From Prostheceraeus crozeri (Eukaryota > Platyhelminthes > Polycladida > Euryleptidae): DNA of 64,000 nt. Each line of letters opens with the position of its first letter. Positions within the stretch are counted from its first letter, which is position 1. Positions 9,424 through 21,543 of the stretch are shown here, piece by piece. Made by a program: the position numbers and the translations under genes. The notes under the pieces are model-generated. The model ran no database searches. It was not told where the DNA came from and saw only the letters and a program-made list of their open reading frames with translations. The stretch covers positions 124,001 through 188,000 of the forward strand of contig CAJQUW010000926.1 in NCBI GenBank assembly GCA_907163375.1, in the 5' to 3' direction.

Positions 9424-9835
9424 CTTGACAGCTTATTTGTGATCGTTGTGCGTCTGTCATTCTAAAACAAAGCACATTATTATTTATTATTTTTATTACA
9501 TTATTGCAATCGCAGGTACATCTAGATGGACAGCAGGTACAGAAAAATCTAGATGGTAAGTTTTATGTAATCCTGTCATGTTTTTCATCAAGTTGATCAT
9601 CTAAATAGAGAAAAAATTAAATAGAGAAATTTAGAAATATAATCTTAATATATATCAATATACCTTTTTGCATTCTATCATTGAATAGAGAAATTCAACT
9701 TCTTTTGACTTTTTCCTATCAAAATGCTTATGTCTATGAAAATTCCAATTTCTGATCTAAGAAAATATCTGTGTTTTTCAAAGGCATTTTATTCGAATAT
9801 GAGAACACTGAAAGTAGGATAAAATCCTATAAGAC
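9424..9835 (+). repeat. Cassette C, deleted form of the exon-like family
   Basis: Upstream flank matches cassette B (AAAGCACATTATTATTTATT) up to the first CAG near 9515, and the downstream flank matches the region after the second donor of B. The interior is a 40-bp segment with two ATCTAGATG copies, so first acceptor and second donor have been brought together. Confidence 0.6.
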
Positions 9836-9836
9836 A

Positions 9837-10035
9837 ACCCTGTGCAAACGGAAAGTCGGCCAAAGTCTGGGCCGAAGTCGGCAAACAATTTCGGCCCAAA
9901 CGCGACGTGTCCGGACGCCCCGAAGTCGGCCGGGGTTAGGGTGGTCGACTTCGGCCCGCAGTGAATTGACCGCATGAAGCGGGTCGATTTGTGATGGCCG
10001 AATCCAGTCCGCGTGATCTGCGTTGGCTTGGCTTT
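9837..10035. repeat. GC-rich patch built from CGAAGTCGGCC-like words
   Basis: About 200 bp of markedly higher GC than the surroundings, with repeated and inverted words GTCGGCC, GGGCCGAAGTCGG, ACTTCGGCCC. Starts exactly where cassette C homology stops. Weaker related words appear near 18180-18440. Possibly a small inserted element or a short CpG-rich relic; no gene. Confidence 0.4.
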
Positions 10036-12304
10036 ACCTAACCGCATGTAATAAGCAATAGCAACTACTCAGATGATGAAACTTTCCTGTATTGAGTCCA
10101 CTGAAAGTCAATTTTGTAAACGTAGATATCGGGATTCAGGTTGATTGTACCTCAAACAAGTTTAAATCTTGAATACAATGGATAATAGCAATCGTATCCA
10201 GTGGTATTCAAAACTGTTGTAGATGAGGTTCATTAGGATATTCTGCTCCTAAATTTTGATGTCTGAAACAAAGAAAAATACATTATAAGCGAATTAAGAT
10301 AGTAAAACGAAGACAAACTGTGAACAATTATGTAAAACGTAAACCATGTAGAGCTCTACAACGACACATAATAGAGAAGTATATGACACAGAAATGAGCA
10401 TTAATTTATTGTAAGATAAAAGGTGATAATCAATCTAAACTATTTCTATATTTTTTATCATTCCAATAATTTACAACAGCAACGAATTTATCCACAACAC
10501 ATTTTCCCAGGGTGGATAACATGCCGTTAAAGCAGAAAGTCCGATGAATTTGATACTTAATTTAAAATGATTTCTCCTTCAGCTGAAATAAATAACAACG
10601 TACCGCAAGATGGTTTACTTACACATCCAAACCAACCATGCAGTGAAACATTCGAACCTGTGACTTATTTTCAAAGTTTGCGACTTGTTGCCAAACAGGG
10701 TTGAGAAGGGAAGAACGTGGTCCCGGCGGAAATTCACATTTCAAGGAGGCCCAAAAACGCCAACAAAATAATACTTAAAGCCGAACTATTGCTAATACAA
10801 ATCGGCTAGAAAATTCTCATCCCTTAAATATTAGAAAAACAATGTCAATCACGATTCACGACCTTATGTTTTAAATAAAGCTTCTTGTAATGACCAAAGA
10901 TATTTAATATTATAAAGGGCTAGATAGAAAATAGAGGTGTATTTACCTTGTGTGCAACGAAACCAGTGAAAATCAGCTGATATTTTATGAATTTGAAAAT
11001 ATTTGTAAGCAAGCAACAAATATTCCTTTTTATTACCTCTTTTTAGTAATTACAGAACCAAAACTCATTTTGATAATATATCAAGAAATTTTTATACATG
11101 TCTGAAAACATCTTCCAAATTGCAACAAATAATAGTCTATTCTACTTTTTCAGATGTCCTGCAAAACCCAGTTGTAAATAAGAGCACTTAGCTGTTGATA
11201 CAATTCTTTCAATTAGAATTCATTGCATTATTTTATGTGAGTTGATTACTAAATCTGAAGAGCGCATATTATATAGGAATATCACAAATGAAAACCAATT
11301 GTTTCATTCTTAGGTAAAAGCAGAATGAAGTTCACTTATAATTCACCTAATACATGACTAAATGACTTTTCTGAATAGAAAAATGATCCGCGTCTTTACT
11401 TTTGATCATGCAGATTGCTTATTTGTAATAAGTACGAAGTCTGGCCATATGGTTGTACATGTACATCGTTGCTGTGCCCACCGTTGCACGGCCACGCCAA
11501 ACGCGATTGCCAAGTTTGGCAATAATCGAACGTGCAAATGTAATTTTACGGTAAGAAATTACTTGATGCAGTAGAAAGAATGTATATGAATTATCAGAAA
11601 ATTTGATATAAAATTGGCTTAAGCAAATAAAAACAAACAACATATATTACGCATGTTATACAATGCACATTGACAATTGCATCTTTTACATTGATAGACA
11701 TCCGATGATTGATTATACTTGGACCTAAAATGCCCTCTGTTAATTATTTGCAATACATGGATCCATGTTGTAGTTTCAGCCTGGTGAATAGCTCGAAGAG
11801 CGTTGTTGCCATGGTTGAGCCTTATTAATAGCCAATTCCTCTGTGTAATATTCGGATTCTCACTGAATTTGTTAGTAGTCATGAATTCTACAGAGGGAGT
11901 TGTGTGTTTATTAATACTCATCGGTCTTGATGTGAATATTTTTTCTTCCAAATTGATAGTACTGCACTAAATTGCTATATCACCGCTCTCATCTTTAATA
12001 ATTTTTTTCAGAGAAACTACTGAACGAATATTCTTGAAACTTATCATATAGTATCAGTGAATTGTGCTTTACATCATGTGCCATTTCCGAGGCTTTTTGT
12101 CGCATTGCACATCGTACAGTCGACAAAACAGCAATTTCGCCCATTGCCGTAATGCTTTTTTGCCACGATAAGGACCGTACTAAAATGGGTTCAAATTTAG
12201 GCATCTATTTCCTGTCTAGCCCTATAAAACAATTAAATGTCTTTGGTAATGACACCCGACGTCCTGCATGCTGACATGATCACGGGAATAACCCAATGCT
12301 GATA
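10036..12304. other. No recognised feature
   Basis: About 2.3 kb of AT-rich DNA. Short frames (for example a 110-codon minus-strand frame at 11619-11951) show no family features. I see no repeat structure or RNA gene. Confidence 0.5.
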
Positions 12305-12322
12305 AAATCGTCCTTTTAGAAC

Positions 12323-12640
12323 CAAAAGGTCGTAACTGCATTTTTCGCGTTTCGAGTAAATTGAAGTCAAAGTTTTCGAAGTTTTCTGATCTGAATATTG
12401 TTTGTCTGACTTATACTATTGACGGGGTTAGATTACCTATTTGCCATATCAAGGACAAAGTTTCTTATGGTAGTTAAGATACTAACTAAAAATCGATAAT
12501 TATTGATTTATGACAGTTACGACCTTCCGTCTTTTATTTCTGTAAATCCGATTGGTCGTAAGTGCACTTACGACATAACGGATTCGCAATTAGTTGACGT
12601 TGTGCAAAGTTACGACCTTTCTACTTAATAGAAGTAATCT
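12323..12640. promoter_or_regulatory. Left subterminal GTCGTAAC/GTTACGAC cluster
   Basis: The TIR word GGTCGTAACT recurs in both orientations: near 12329, AGTTACGACC near 12516, GGTCGTAAGT with ACTTACGACA near 12554-12575, and AGTTACGACC near 12609. Such subterminal repeats usually bind transposase in other DNA transposons. The mirror cluster is at the right end. Confidence 0.6.
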
Positions 12641-13125
12641 GCAACTACTTTTTCTTGTACATTTTACAGCTTCACCTTCTATAATACCTTACAATATGAA
12701 TTGTGCATCATGAATATGATGCATATGAAACATGTACATGTGAATTTATAATTTGTTGTTTAGTAGGCTACATTAAAAATGACTAGTTCTCCATAGATGT
12801 ACTGAAGGTATATGCGAGCATTGCTATGAGCAAATGCATCCATGCCTAGGCCTGTCGTTTTTGATATTATGCATGTAAATGTAAATTAACATGTACATGT
12901 ATAGGCCCACGAACGCATACTGTCATTATGTGCATTGCCTCTTTTAATTTTCATGTGATACACATCGTGCAATGCTCAAATTACGAATACATATTCAAGA
13001 AAGAAAACAAGTGATAGCGTAAATTACCCAAATGGCAAAGGCATGTATTTCGATCTAATTAACAAATCACACTTGTTAGCACCTTTATTATCTACTTTTG
13101 CGGTTTTGCAGTTTTATGGTACCGG

Positions 13126-15389
13126 TCACACTTCCTCGCGGTCAGGAACATCCAGTCGATCAATTAAGTCGGCTGATACCTTCAGCGATTGGTAAAACGT
13201 TTTATATCTTGGAGGAATCACGCCATTTTCACAGAGGCTAACAAGATCTTTCCTTTTCTCCAGCGAAATAGGAAGCTGCGCCTTGTATGCTATAGGAAGC
13301 TCCCCATCGTATGATGACATAGGCCTATTGCTGCGTTCTTGCCTCGTTACAATGCCGCCCTTTGTTAGGTCAACTTTTATCCACACGGGGATCTTTCACC
13401 CCTCGCATGATTCTAATTTTATTCCATGTCACTATAGCTGGCTCGTCATTGACTACAAAGCTTCCATTTGAAAAATTTGTATACCGACTCAACTCTTTCA
13501 CTCTTTTCCAATCGATGAAATCGCTATGTAAAAATTCATTGACCTTGTAAACTTTTCTTTTAGAGTTAGTGGGTGCCCTTGTAGTGAAAATAGGAAGCCA
13601 CTGGTAGGGTTCACAAATAGACGTATACTTTGACAAATTTGTCAATACTGAATGCATATTGTCAGAGTCTAAATCAGAATGACGTGGCTCAAAAAATACT
13701 ATGTCAGCATATTGTAAATCATGATTCTGAGTTAAGTAGCACAACATAGTTGCGACCTAAGCATTTCGGTTCTATCCGCCGCAACTGTCACTGAAGAGAA
13801 TAACGTGCTCAATCTTTTGTTTCGAATCATTTGTTAAGTAATTTGTTATAATGTGTTTATAAAGGCATGTTGCAATATTAATGGAACCCTGTCCGCTTCA
13901 TATTCAGGCCAGAAATTGCAATGCCCCTGTCTGGCTGTGCAATCAAAAATCGTTCAGTTGTATGATGATAGTTTTCTTTCATAAAACAAGGGCTTCCCTT
14001 CCGTTTTTTGGGCAGTGCAACACTGCTTGCAAATCGAAATCCAAGACAACAATATTATACTTATCACTTCTACTTTCATTGATAGCTTTTGCCTTGTAGT
14101 GTCGAGTTTCGTTTTTGTTTATCATGTGTGCATCATACTCCGCTTGCAAGTTACTCTTTTCTTCATTATCAGCGTCGTGGTATTGTTTACATCTTTCGCA
14201 AAGGTCCTTTCTCGGCCTATGAAATGAAATGTTCATTTCTTCCAGCTTTTGAATGTACATGTGCTTTTTACACATTTGCTTTTCATTCTCTCCGCACCAA
14301 GTTATATACAATTCGTACATTCTAGTTGGATTCAAATCTTCAGAGAGATATGCTCTGGTCGACCGACTTGTCACATAATGTGGCTTCTTCTTCGGAAACA
14401 AATTAATGTGTTCAACGGCGGATTCTACTTGTCTTGGATCGAGCCTGCTAGTAAAAAGAGTACCTCTTTTGCTGACTTCAAGCATTCCAGTATCTGACAT
14501 TTTCCTGTTCAAATTGTAATGTACAACCTTTTCTGATAGACTCAATGTGCTCAAAAATGTTTTCTTGCAGACTTGAATTTTCTCGCTGTTTTTGATGAGA
14601 AAATATCTCAAAGTTCGACTTCTTCTGCTGATGTCTGAGCATGACTTATTCTGCTTCATCGATTCTAGCAACCCTAACATGTATTGCCTTTGTGCATGGA
14701 TATCTTCCATTGAGTAAGATTTCTTAAAAATTTCCTCTCGATCTTTTAGTGATATTTTCTTGCAACCCCATTTGCACTTACAGTCCTGAAATTGACAAGC
14801 CTTTCCAGATCTTGGTTGCTTGGTGTCTCTGGAAATGTGAGGCATACCTCTTAAGCGACGTCTTTTCTGTTCATTTTTTATCCAATTGCACGGCTCTCTT
14901 TTCTTTCACCGACTGTGTCTTCCTATGGCAATGTCACATAATTGTTCCTCATCCTGGTCAGATAGACTTGACACTCTGGAAGAATCACTATCTCTGCATC
15001 AGCTGCTGAACACATTCTCTCTACATCACGAGCATCACTCATGCTACAGCTTGGCCTATCTGTGTGGCTTATGTTTTCATCATATTTTTCAATGTATTTT
15101 TGTTTAAGCTGACTAAGAGGGATATTGTCCTCGTCACTGGACTCGTCGTTAGACTCCTCTCAACATCAGATATAGAAAAAATCCTCCCTTCGACATATCT
15201 GCCATTCCAAAGCATAAACGCTTCCTTTCCTGCCTTGAGATCTTTGCCAAAGAGACCATTTGGCCTGCGTTTGAGCTGTGCCTCAGGAACCCAATTCACG
15301 GAGTTATCGCTCCATCTAACCAGTAAATCAATGTCACCCGTTTCGCTAAATCTCTGCCATACCGCATTTTTTGGCACTGACTCCGACAT
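13126..15389 (-). pseudogene. Transposase of the 4.64-kb DNA transposon
   Basis: Read on the minus strand. The 5' part (15389-15069) encodes a 106-residue piece with a Tudor/SH3-like look (VRWSDNSVNWVPEAQL, AFMLWNGRYVEGRIF), followed after a frameshift by an acidic, charged linker. The core (14845-13979) contains CQFQDCKCKWGC, VCKKTFLSTLSLSEKVVHYN, DLCERCKQYHD and VVLDFDLQAVLHCPK. Further frames give HVILFSDSCGG (a DDE Asp region), then SDLDSDNMHSVL, and a C-terminal PISLEKRKDLVSLC with VIPPRYKTFYQSL. That motif order matches a widespread animal DNA-transposon protein with a DUF7869-like core; I name the domain from memory. Several stops and frameshifts make it inactive. Confidence 0.7.
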
Positions 15390-16053
15390 GCCTGCAACGA
15401 AGCAGGGACATAGTTAGATATTCGATTGCGAAAAAAATATCAGCCTAGATAATATATTTTAGTTTCCCGTTTATTAATTCACTAGTACTATTCTAAGATC
15501 TAAATTCTGCTGATAATCATGTTTCCATTTTGTCTCACAACATAAGACATCGTTTTTTCAGTACGTATGTGGTTATTCAGCAGCTGCTTCTAGCAGAAAT
15601 TCGTTAATGTAATAATATTATACGTTATCATTTACATATTATTGGCCTATACCGGCGTATCGTCTACAGCTTACAGTAAGCTACGAGAACTCATCACAAC
15701 ATGAGAAATCACTGTTAAAAAGCCTTGTTGACAATAATAGAATTCTTTAAAACTCCTAAACATCAACTATCATAATTACTGCAAAACCGCTGGAAGTGAT
15801 AGGCCTAATGTACTTTCGGAATGTGAAGCTCTATACAGCAGACTATTATACATGTAATAAGAATATTGAGTTGTAATATGCCGCATCGTCTTCAAGTGAC
15901 TCCCACTATGAGTGTAATTGAATTGTATAGGCCTATGCAGCTATAAACCTGGCTATCGCACAAAGTTCAATGCCATGGCGGCTTTATCCATCATACATGG
16001 TTGATGTCTGCACTTACACTAGTTTATACGTTGCTTATAGATTCCATGAACTT

Positions 16054-16226
16054 ACATGTATATAGGTTTTCCGACAGAAATGTAGAAATATGCAGATCAA
16101 ATGTAGAATATGCAAACCGAATATCACCTTTAACAATGGAGTAACATTGTTAAAGGTGATATTTGGTTTGCATATTCTACATTTGATCTGCATATTTCTA
16201 CATTTCTGTCGGAAAACCTATACATG
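16054..16226. repeat. Long near-perfect foldback, about 80-bp arms
   Basis: 16054-16138 and 16145-16226 are inverted copies separated by the 6-nt spacer GAGTAA. In the inner 70 bp I see a single mismatch. It lies inside the 4.64-kb transposon, upstream of its transposase gene. Arms this similar imply a recent origin or structural maintenance. Confidence 0.9.
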
Positions 16227-16684
16227 CATACTGATTCATTTCTTAAAAACATCGCTTGGGTTGCTGTCGCATGTGTCTGCCACTTCCAAAGCAAAAGCAC
16301 AAGCAAAGCAATGCCCACTTAATTGTAAGTCTATTAAGTCTACATAGCTATAGCTTACTTATAGCATACTATAGCATGCTTACTTTCGATCGCCAACTTG
16401 CGAACTCCAATCAAGGCGAATGATCTTTTCAGCAGTAGACGTCCTTGTTTCAGGTCAACCGCGCGGGATGTCAAGTACACAATCAAATCACTGCCTACCG
16501 ACTTCGCTGCCGAATATAAGATTCCCAGTTACTGACGTCACACTACAATGATGGTGATATTGAACTGCCAAGCTCGATATCCCGATCACACATCGTTTCA
16601 TACAATAATAGGAGAGCAACATACACAAACACAAGCGATCGGGACACCAACACGTCATAGTTTCTGACGGAAGTAAATTTTGTA

Positions 16685-16930
16685 GTCACATCCGAAAGGT
16701 CGTAACTACCATTCACCGTAAGACAATTTCGGCCGAATGGTCGTAACAACAGTTACGACAAAACGGACCGGAACTATTTGTTTACCATTTACTTGCGACA
16801 AAACGGCGCATCGCTTTTCGCATGGTTAATATACGAATCTAAGAACGGCAGTCTGCCACAAGTTAATGTGGATGCAAATAATCAGTTTAGGCCAAAAAAC
16901 TCAATTTTGAAAAAATGTCAGTTACGACCT
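16685..16930. promoter_or_regulatory. Right subterminal GTCGTAAC/GTTACGAC cluster
   Basis: GGTCGTAACT near 16689, GGTCGTAACA near 16740, AGTTACGACA near 16751 and AGTTACGACC near 16920, the last within the TIR. Same word and arrangement as the left cluster, supporting a role as transposase binding sites. Confidence 0.6.
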
Positions 16931-16952
16931 TCCGGTTCTAAAGGGACGAAAT

Positions 16953-18450
16953 CAAAACATTCGGAGGCAGTGACAAGAATAGCCTTACAACATATTTACA
17001 CATCACAAAATACTGTCGATCACATCACTCAGTTATAAAGAATCACAAAAAATTACTTATCACAGTCGACAGACGATGAAGTGTCAGGTGTCATTTCATG
17101 AAGTTTTATTCAATATGGAAGGTAATCGTAAATTGTGAGTGAAATTCTGTTTTTTTTCAACTAATGGCCAACCTCCCGTGAGAGTACAAACTGAAACATT
17201 AGCATACACACGGAAATTAAATGGCATGAATAATTACAGTGGTATGGCATAATTTTCTCCTTTTAATTTTTTTTTGCTTATAAGAATGCTTTCAATTGTC
17301 TCAATTCTCTTTCATGTACAATAGGCCTAATAAAACAACCCACTGCCTAATTATACTATATTACACGTAGGCCTGACAAAACGATAGACGGCTTGCTCAC
17401 AAACGACATTATCGAAAAGCATCAATCAGGTAATTGAATTTTTTAAGATGGAGGACGTTCATGTTTATTCACCACTCCTGTTTTTAGGAAATATGCTTCA
17501 ATATCAAGGATCGAACTTTCCATCTCCTATCAACGATCCTGATGAATCACGCGATTAATTCTTTAATCAAATACACATTTTATTTTGTAACTTCAGGACA
17601 ATTAGAATGGTTGGCTTAGAATCTGTTACTATACAAGTTGCGTATTGATGCGGTTTATTCACTTGATTTACGAGTACGATTTATTTGCTACTCACAAGTC
17701 TTAATATTGTTGACGCACCATATACACTCCATTTAGGTACTCATATATCCGCGGTGATAATCTTTAACAAATGATGGCAACATGTACACTATCTTCAATG
17801 AATAGAGAAAACTGCACCATCAGCTGTTCGACGAGTTGATTCACACCCACACACCGCATGAGAAATCCGTGAACTAACTGATAGACGTAGCGAGCGGCGA
17901 TGAAATGCATTGCAATGTTCGAATTCGGGAGGCTGATCGCCATCATGAAGACATGAAAATCCCCTTTTAGAATAGGTCAGAAATATAAATTAGGTAATTA
18001 CAGTGATCGGGATGCATTAGAATGAAGTCATGCTTTATAAATAATCATGAAAACTAACATCGTACATGCATACCCGTGAAACATCGGAAATGAGGGCATT
18101 TCTACCTGAGGGCCTTATACGGACTTCTAAATATAGTACCCAATAAGGATTCCCGTCACAGTGCGATTAATCGCTATGTTCCGAAGTCAGCTACGTTTTT
18201 CGTGTTGCCGAAGTTCTGCCGAAAGTTGATAGGCCAAATTATGACACACTTGTGCCGACATTCATAAAAATGCGTGGTTATAAAAACATTTCTATCTATT
18301 TCATGTTAAAACATCATTCGAAGTTCATATCATAACACAGATAATATAAATTATGATAGAAAGTTCATTTGAATTGAAACTGCTCAAGATGGTCGAAGAG
18401 TCGCACTTTGCTGTTTTCTGCCCGGACTCGGTCCGACATTTGCGTCTTCA
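16953..18450. other. No recognised feature
   Basis: About 1.5 kb without a gene or clear repeat. Short CGAAGT-rich words near 18180-18230 resemble the patch at 9837-10035. Confidence 0.45.
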
Positions 18451-18960
18451 CAAGGAATGAAAGTTCAGTGAAAAATGTCAGATTCGGCAAAGTATCTGTT
18501 TGTGTAGCCTAGCACTTGTCGAAACCAATTCTGAACCTTTTGGGATGTTATACCGCTGATGTTCTGTTGAATGAACGATTTCAAAATGTCCATTCTGTGT
18601 CTGCAATGTGGAGTGTCTTCCAAGCGTCTTTGCCATTTGATTGTCACTTATCTGTCTTTGGACATCAGGATTAGTAAGATCCCTCTTGACATCGGATTTC
18701 AGTGCTGAATTCGCGTATTGTGTGACATTTAGGAATGAATAGACTATATCGTGATAAGCGTCGGATGCTTTGGGTATGATATCGAAAGTTAGCTTCAAAA
18801 TGCGATGATGCACTGTCTATAAGAAGGGTAAATTCTTCTTCAGAAAGAAATTCGCTAAATTCAGAAAAAAAGTCGCAGAAATGACTGGCAGTCGTCATTC
18901 CGTATCCAATCATATTGAAATGAACAAGGCCATGTGTTGTAGATGTGGCAAGAGGAACGG
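18451..18960 (-). pseudogene. IS630/Tc1-like DDE transposase fragment, copy 2
   Basis: Matches 8831-9390 along its length, beginning at the same AAGGAATGAAAGTTCAGTG boundary. It reads MIGYGMTTASHFCDFF, FTLLIDSASSHFEANFRYH and, in the shifted frame, FLNVTQYANSALKSDVKRD. The frameshift after RYS is shared with copy 1, so both descend from an already inactive sequence. The downstream flank again leads into an exon-like cassette. Confidence 0.75.
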
Positions 18961-19039
18961 TTGAGTTCGGCCAAGATGTCCCTCTACCACCCTGACAGCT
19001 GGATGTTTTTTAAGTGCACGTCCACGTGTTCGCGTTCTT

Positions 19040-19345
19040 GACAGGTTATTTGTGATCGTTGTACGTCTGTCATTCTATAACAAAGCACATTATTATTTAT
19101 TATTTTTATTACATTATTGCAATCGCAGGTACTCCGGTTGTATGACCAGCTAGCTTGATCTGTTAGTCGCGGTAAGTTTGATGCAATTCTGTCATGCCTA
19201 CAATCTGACTATAATTCTATAGCCTGTGCGGCTTGATACGTGAGAAGTCAATTATTGTCATTTCAGTTGACAACAATGAATTTCTCCGTCAATTTGACTT
19301 GGATCAATTTTACGGTAAGTTTTATGTACTCCTGTCATATTTTTC
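19040..19345 (+). repeat. Exon-like cassette D
   Basis: Nearly the same flanks as cassette B: a 43-bp segment between CAG and GTAAGT (about 19129-19171) and a 48-bp segment (19267-19314) between TTTCAG and GTAAGT. The 48-bp interior is unrelated to that of B although the lengths are equal and both are open in phase 2+15 codons+1 (B begins DKEEPHPG, D begins DNNEFLRQ). Confidence 0.6.
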
Positions 19346-19824
19346 ATCAAGTCGATCATCTAAAAAGAGAAATATTTGAATAGAGAAATCAATGTTATGC
19401 AATCGCCGTTCGAAAATTCAGTTTATCCCATCAATCCCATCAAAAGAGACGCAGAACAGGTGTGAAGGGTAAAATATGTAAATTCCACAAGCGCATATTT
19501 TAAGTGTAAATGCAGACTCTCATTAACTCTCAAAAATATTCCGAAGGGCTTTCTGCTATTTCACTTTTCTCTGTAATTCGCTGATTGCATTAATTCTGTC
19601 TTTTCAAGTAGAGGATTAAAGTGGCGTCGGTGGACATGTTCATGTGGTACGGAAAAATTTCCTTTCAATCATAGGATTGACTTCGTAAAATTGAATTTAT
19701 TGGTTGATTTTATGTGAAGATGATCGTTGTGATTTCAGAATTCTCTATTGCGGCTGACAAAAGAAAATAGACGTCGCCTCTATGTAAGTTTCATGAATTA
19801 TACATTTCTTAAGTGATTCTGGGT

Positions 19825-20165
19825 CATTTTAATAGTGTTGTGCGCCCACAGAGATGGAATCGTCTGTCGCTGTTACTCTAGTTATTCTATATCAGCCATT
19901 GCATGCAGTGGTAGAGAGAAGTGGAGAAATTCGACTCCCTTTGGCTCACATGATTGGCCAAGCGCGCAGTGCTTACTGAAAGTTGTATTAGGGAGCACAC
20001 GAGCTGTCGTTGTCAGAATTCAAGCTCAAACTTGGATTGCGCTCAGTAGAAAATTAATCCTTTTGCCCCTATGGACTAGTTCTGAGCGTGACCATCAGTA
20101 TTAGAAAATGTCATCTCTATACCCATACACACAGACAAAGCAATTTATCTCACTGTGCACGCCAT
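19825..20165. repeat. Dispersed repeat family, copy 2
   Basis: Collinear with parts of 5390-6100 but lacking the MITE-containing middle. Shared words include GGACTAGTTCT and GCGTGACCATCAGTATTA. A further exon-like segment (19738-19782, 45 bp between TTTCAG and GTAAGT) lies just before it. Confidence 0.65.
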
Positions 20166-20918
20166 CCCAATGAAACCTTTTGATATTTCATGCATATTTT
20201 GGATTGAACCAATGTTACTCTTTATTCCTGAATAGTAGTATGATGATAAATGATATTTGTGGGGTCCATCCACTGAATTTTCAACTATCGCAGTATTTTA
20301 TTCACAATTTTTACGTTTAAGCGAACTTAAAGCAGCTCTATCTAGATGCATTTTTGCATTTATTGACACTTTAATGACCTTGAATATCTTTCATTTCCAG
20401 TCGATGGACTTTCGATGGATCATAAAATAGCAAAAGCATTCCAAGGAAAGACAACAATTGATTTTGACATTTCTGAAAAGTGTGTTATGTGCTTATTCTA
20501 ATACCAATAAACACAAATTTCACTGAATGCAATCAGCAACTCGTTTTTCTGCGTACGACTGGTTGAAACTCTTCAATGACTTAGTGGTTGGGAAGCGCCT
20601 GTTAAACCTTTCCAACCTGAACCTTATAACGATTTGTTCCCATGCTCAATATGCTCACATTGTGTGGCTATATTATCAGTTGAAGGATCAGCTACTACGC
20701 TTTAGATTGTAGACGATAGTACTTATGTTGATAGAGAGTGACTAGGATTTAAAAACTTGTTCTGGAAAAGTATAAACCAAAATGCAATCATAAGCTTTAT
20801 TTTTGACATGTCATTTAAACCACAAGGGCGATTGCTTTAATTGGTCAAGGGGGGAAAGACGAACCCCCAATGGGGCGAGGGATAATGCATGAAAAATGAT
20901 AATGGCCGATTGGATATA
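20166..20918. other. No recognised feature
   Basis: AT-rich DNA with no gene, repeat or RNA feature that I can support. A TTTCCAG acceptor-like site near 20400 has no matching downstream signal. Confidence 0.45.
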
Positions 20919-21543
20919 TAGGTAGAGTGCCGACTCAAAAAAGTATCTGTATACAGTGAAAATGTATATATGAAAAGATTCAGATTTATTGTGCGGAGAT
21001 TACCTTCCCGTGGTCCAAAAAATTATTTGAGCAGTTTTGAAAAAAGTCAAAATTTCCCAATTTACATACTACCGAGATGACTCTCCTATTTCAGTAGTAT
21101 GGAACAAGTTGGATATCAAAAGGAGTGAATATTTGCTAATAGGCATCCTAACTAAGCGAAAATTAAGCTGATGATGAAGGGAATTTCATGAATTGTATTA
21201 TAATGAAAGGCTTCATGAAAAAGTTGCGATATTATTCATGCTTTCTTGGCTGAAGTTTGAAGTTTTTCACATGGCTGAAGTTTGAAATTCATGTTTCACT
21301 TCATGGATGTGAATAGTGATGTGGACCCTTTGATATCTTTCAAAGTTAGTTGAAATCATTGTCTTTGATTCTGCTATTTTGCTCTTCCAGTAGCAGGTTG
21401 CCTGTGATGATCACGCTTAAAAAGATTCTTTTGAGTTTCAGCATGAAAGCAATAGCAGGTCATCGAGTTGCTAATTTCAAATATTGCTACTCCAGGGCTG
21501 TCATGACACGGACGATATGTAAAATAATGTCATTTCCTTCTGA
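20919..21543. mobile_element. TAGGTAGAGTG-family MITE, copy 2, right end missing
   Basis: Starts TAGGTAGAGTGCCGACTC and stays collinear with copies 1 and 3 for about 620 bp, including TACATACTACCGAGATGACTC and TTCAGCATGAAAGCAATAGC. Homology stops near 21543 before the right TIR. Confidence 0.75.

Larger units (their letters stand above)
12309..16948. mobile_element. 4.64-kb DNA transposon with TIRs and decayed transposase
   Basis: Left end CGTCCTTTTAGAACC, then AAAAGGTCGTAACTG; right end reads as the reverse complement with three differences (CAGTTACGACCTTCCGG, then TTCTAAAGGGACG). AAAT flanks both ends (12305-12308 and 16949-16952), a candidate 4-bp target duplication. Inside are a minus-strand transposase relic (13126-15389), clusters of GTCGTAAC/GTTACGAC words near both ends, and a long foldback at 16054-16226. 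The superfamily is not assigned; the transposase type is one widespread in insects and other animals. Confidence 0.75.

Noticed and set aside
11619-11951. 110-codon minus-strand ORF
   Set aside because: No recognisable motif, no repeat or splice context, and a length expected by chance in this composition.
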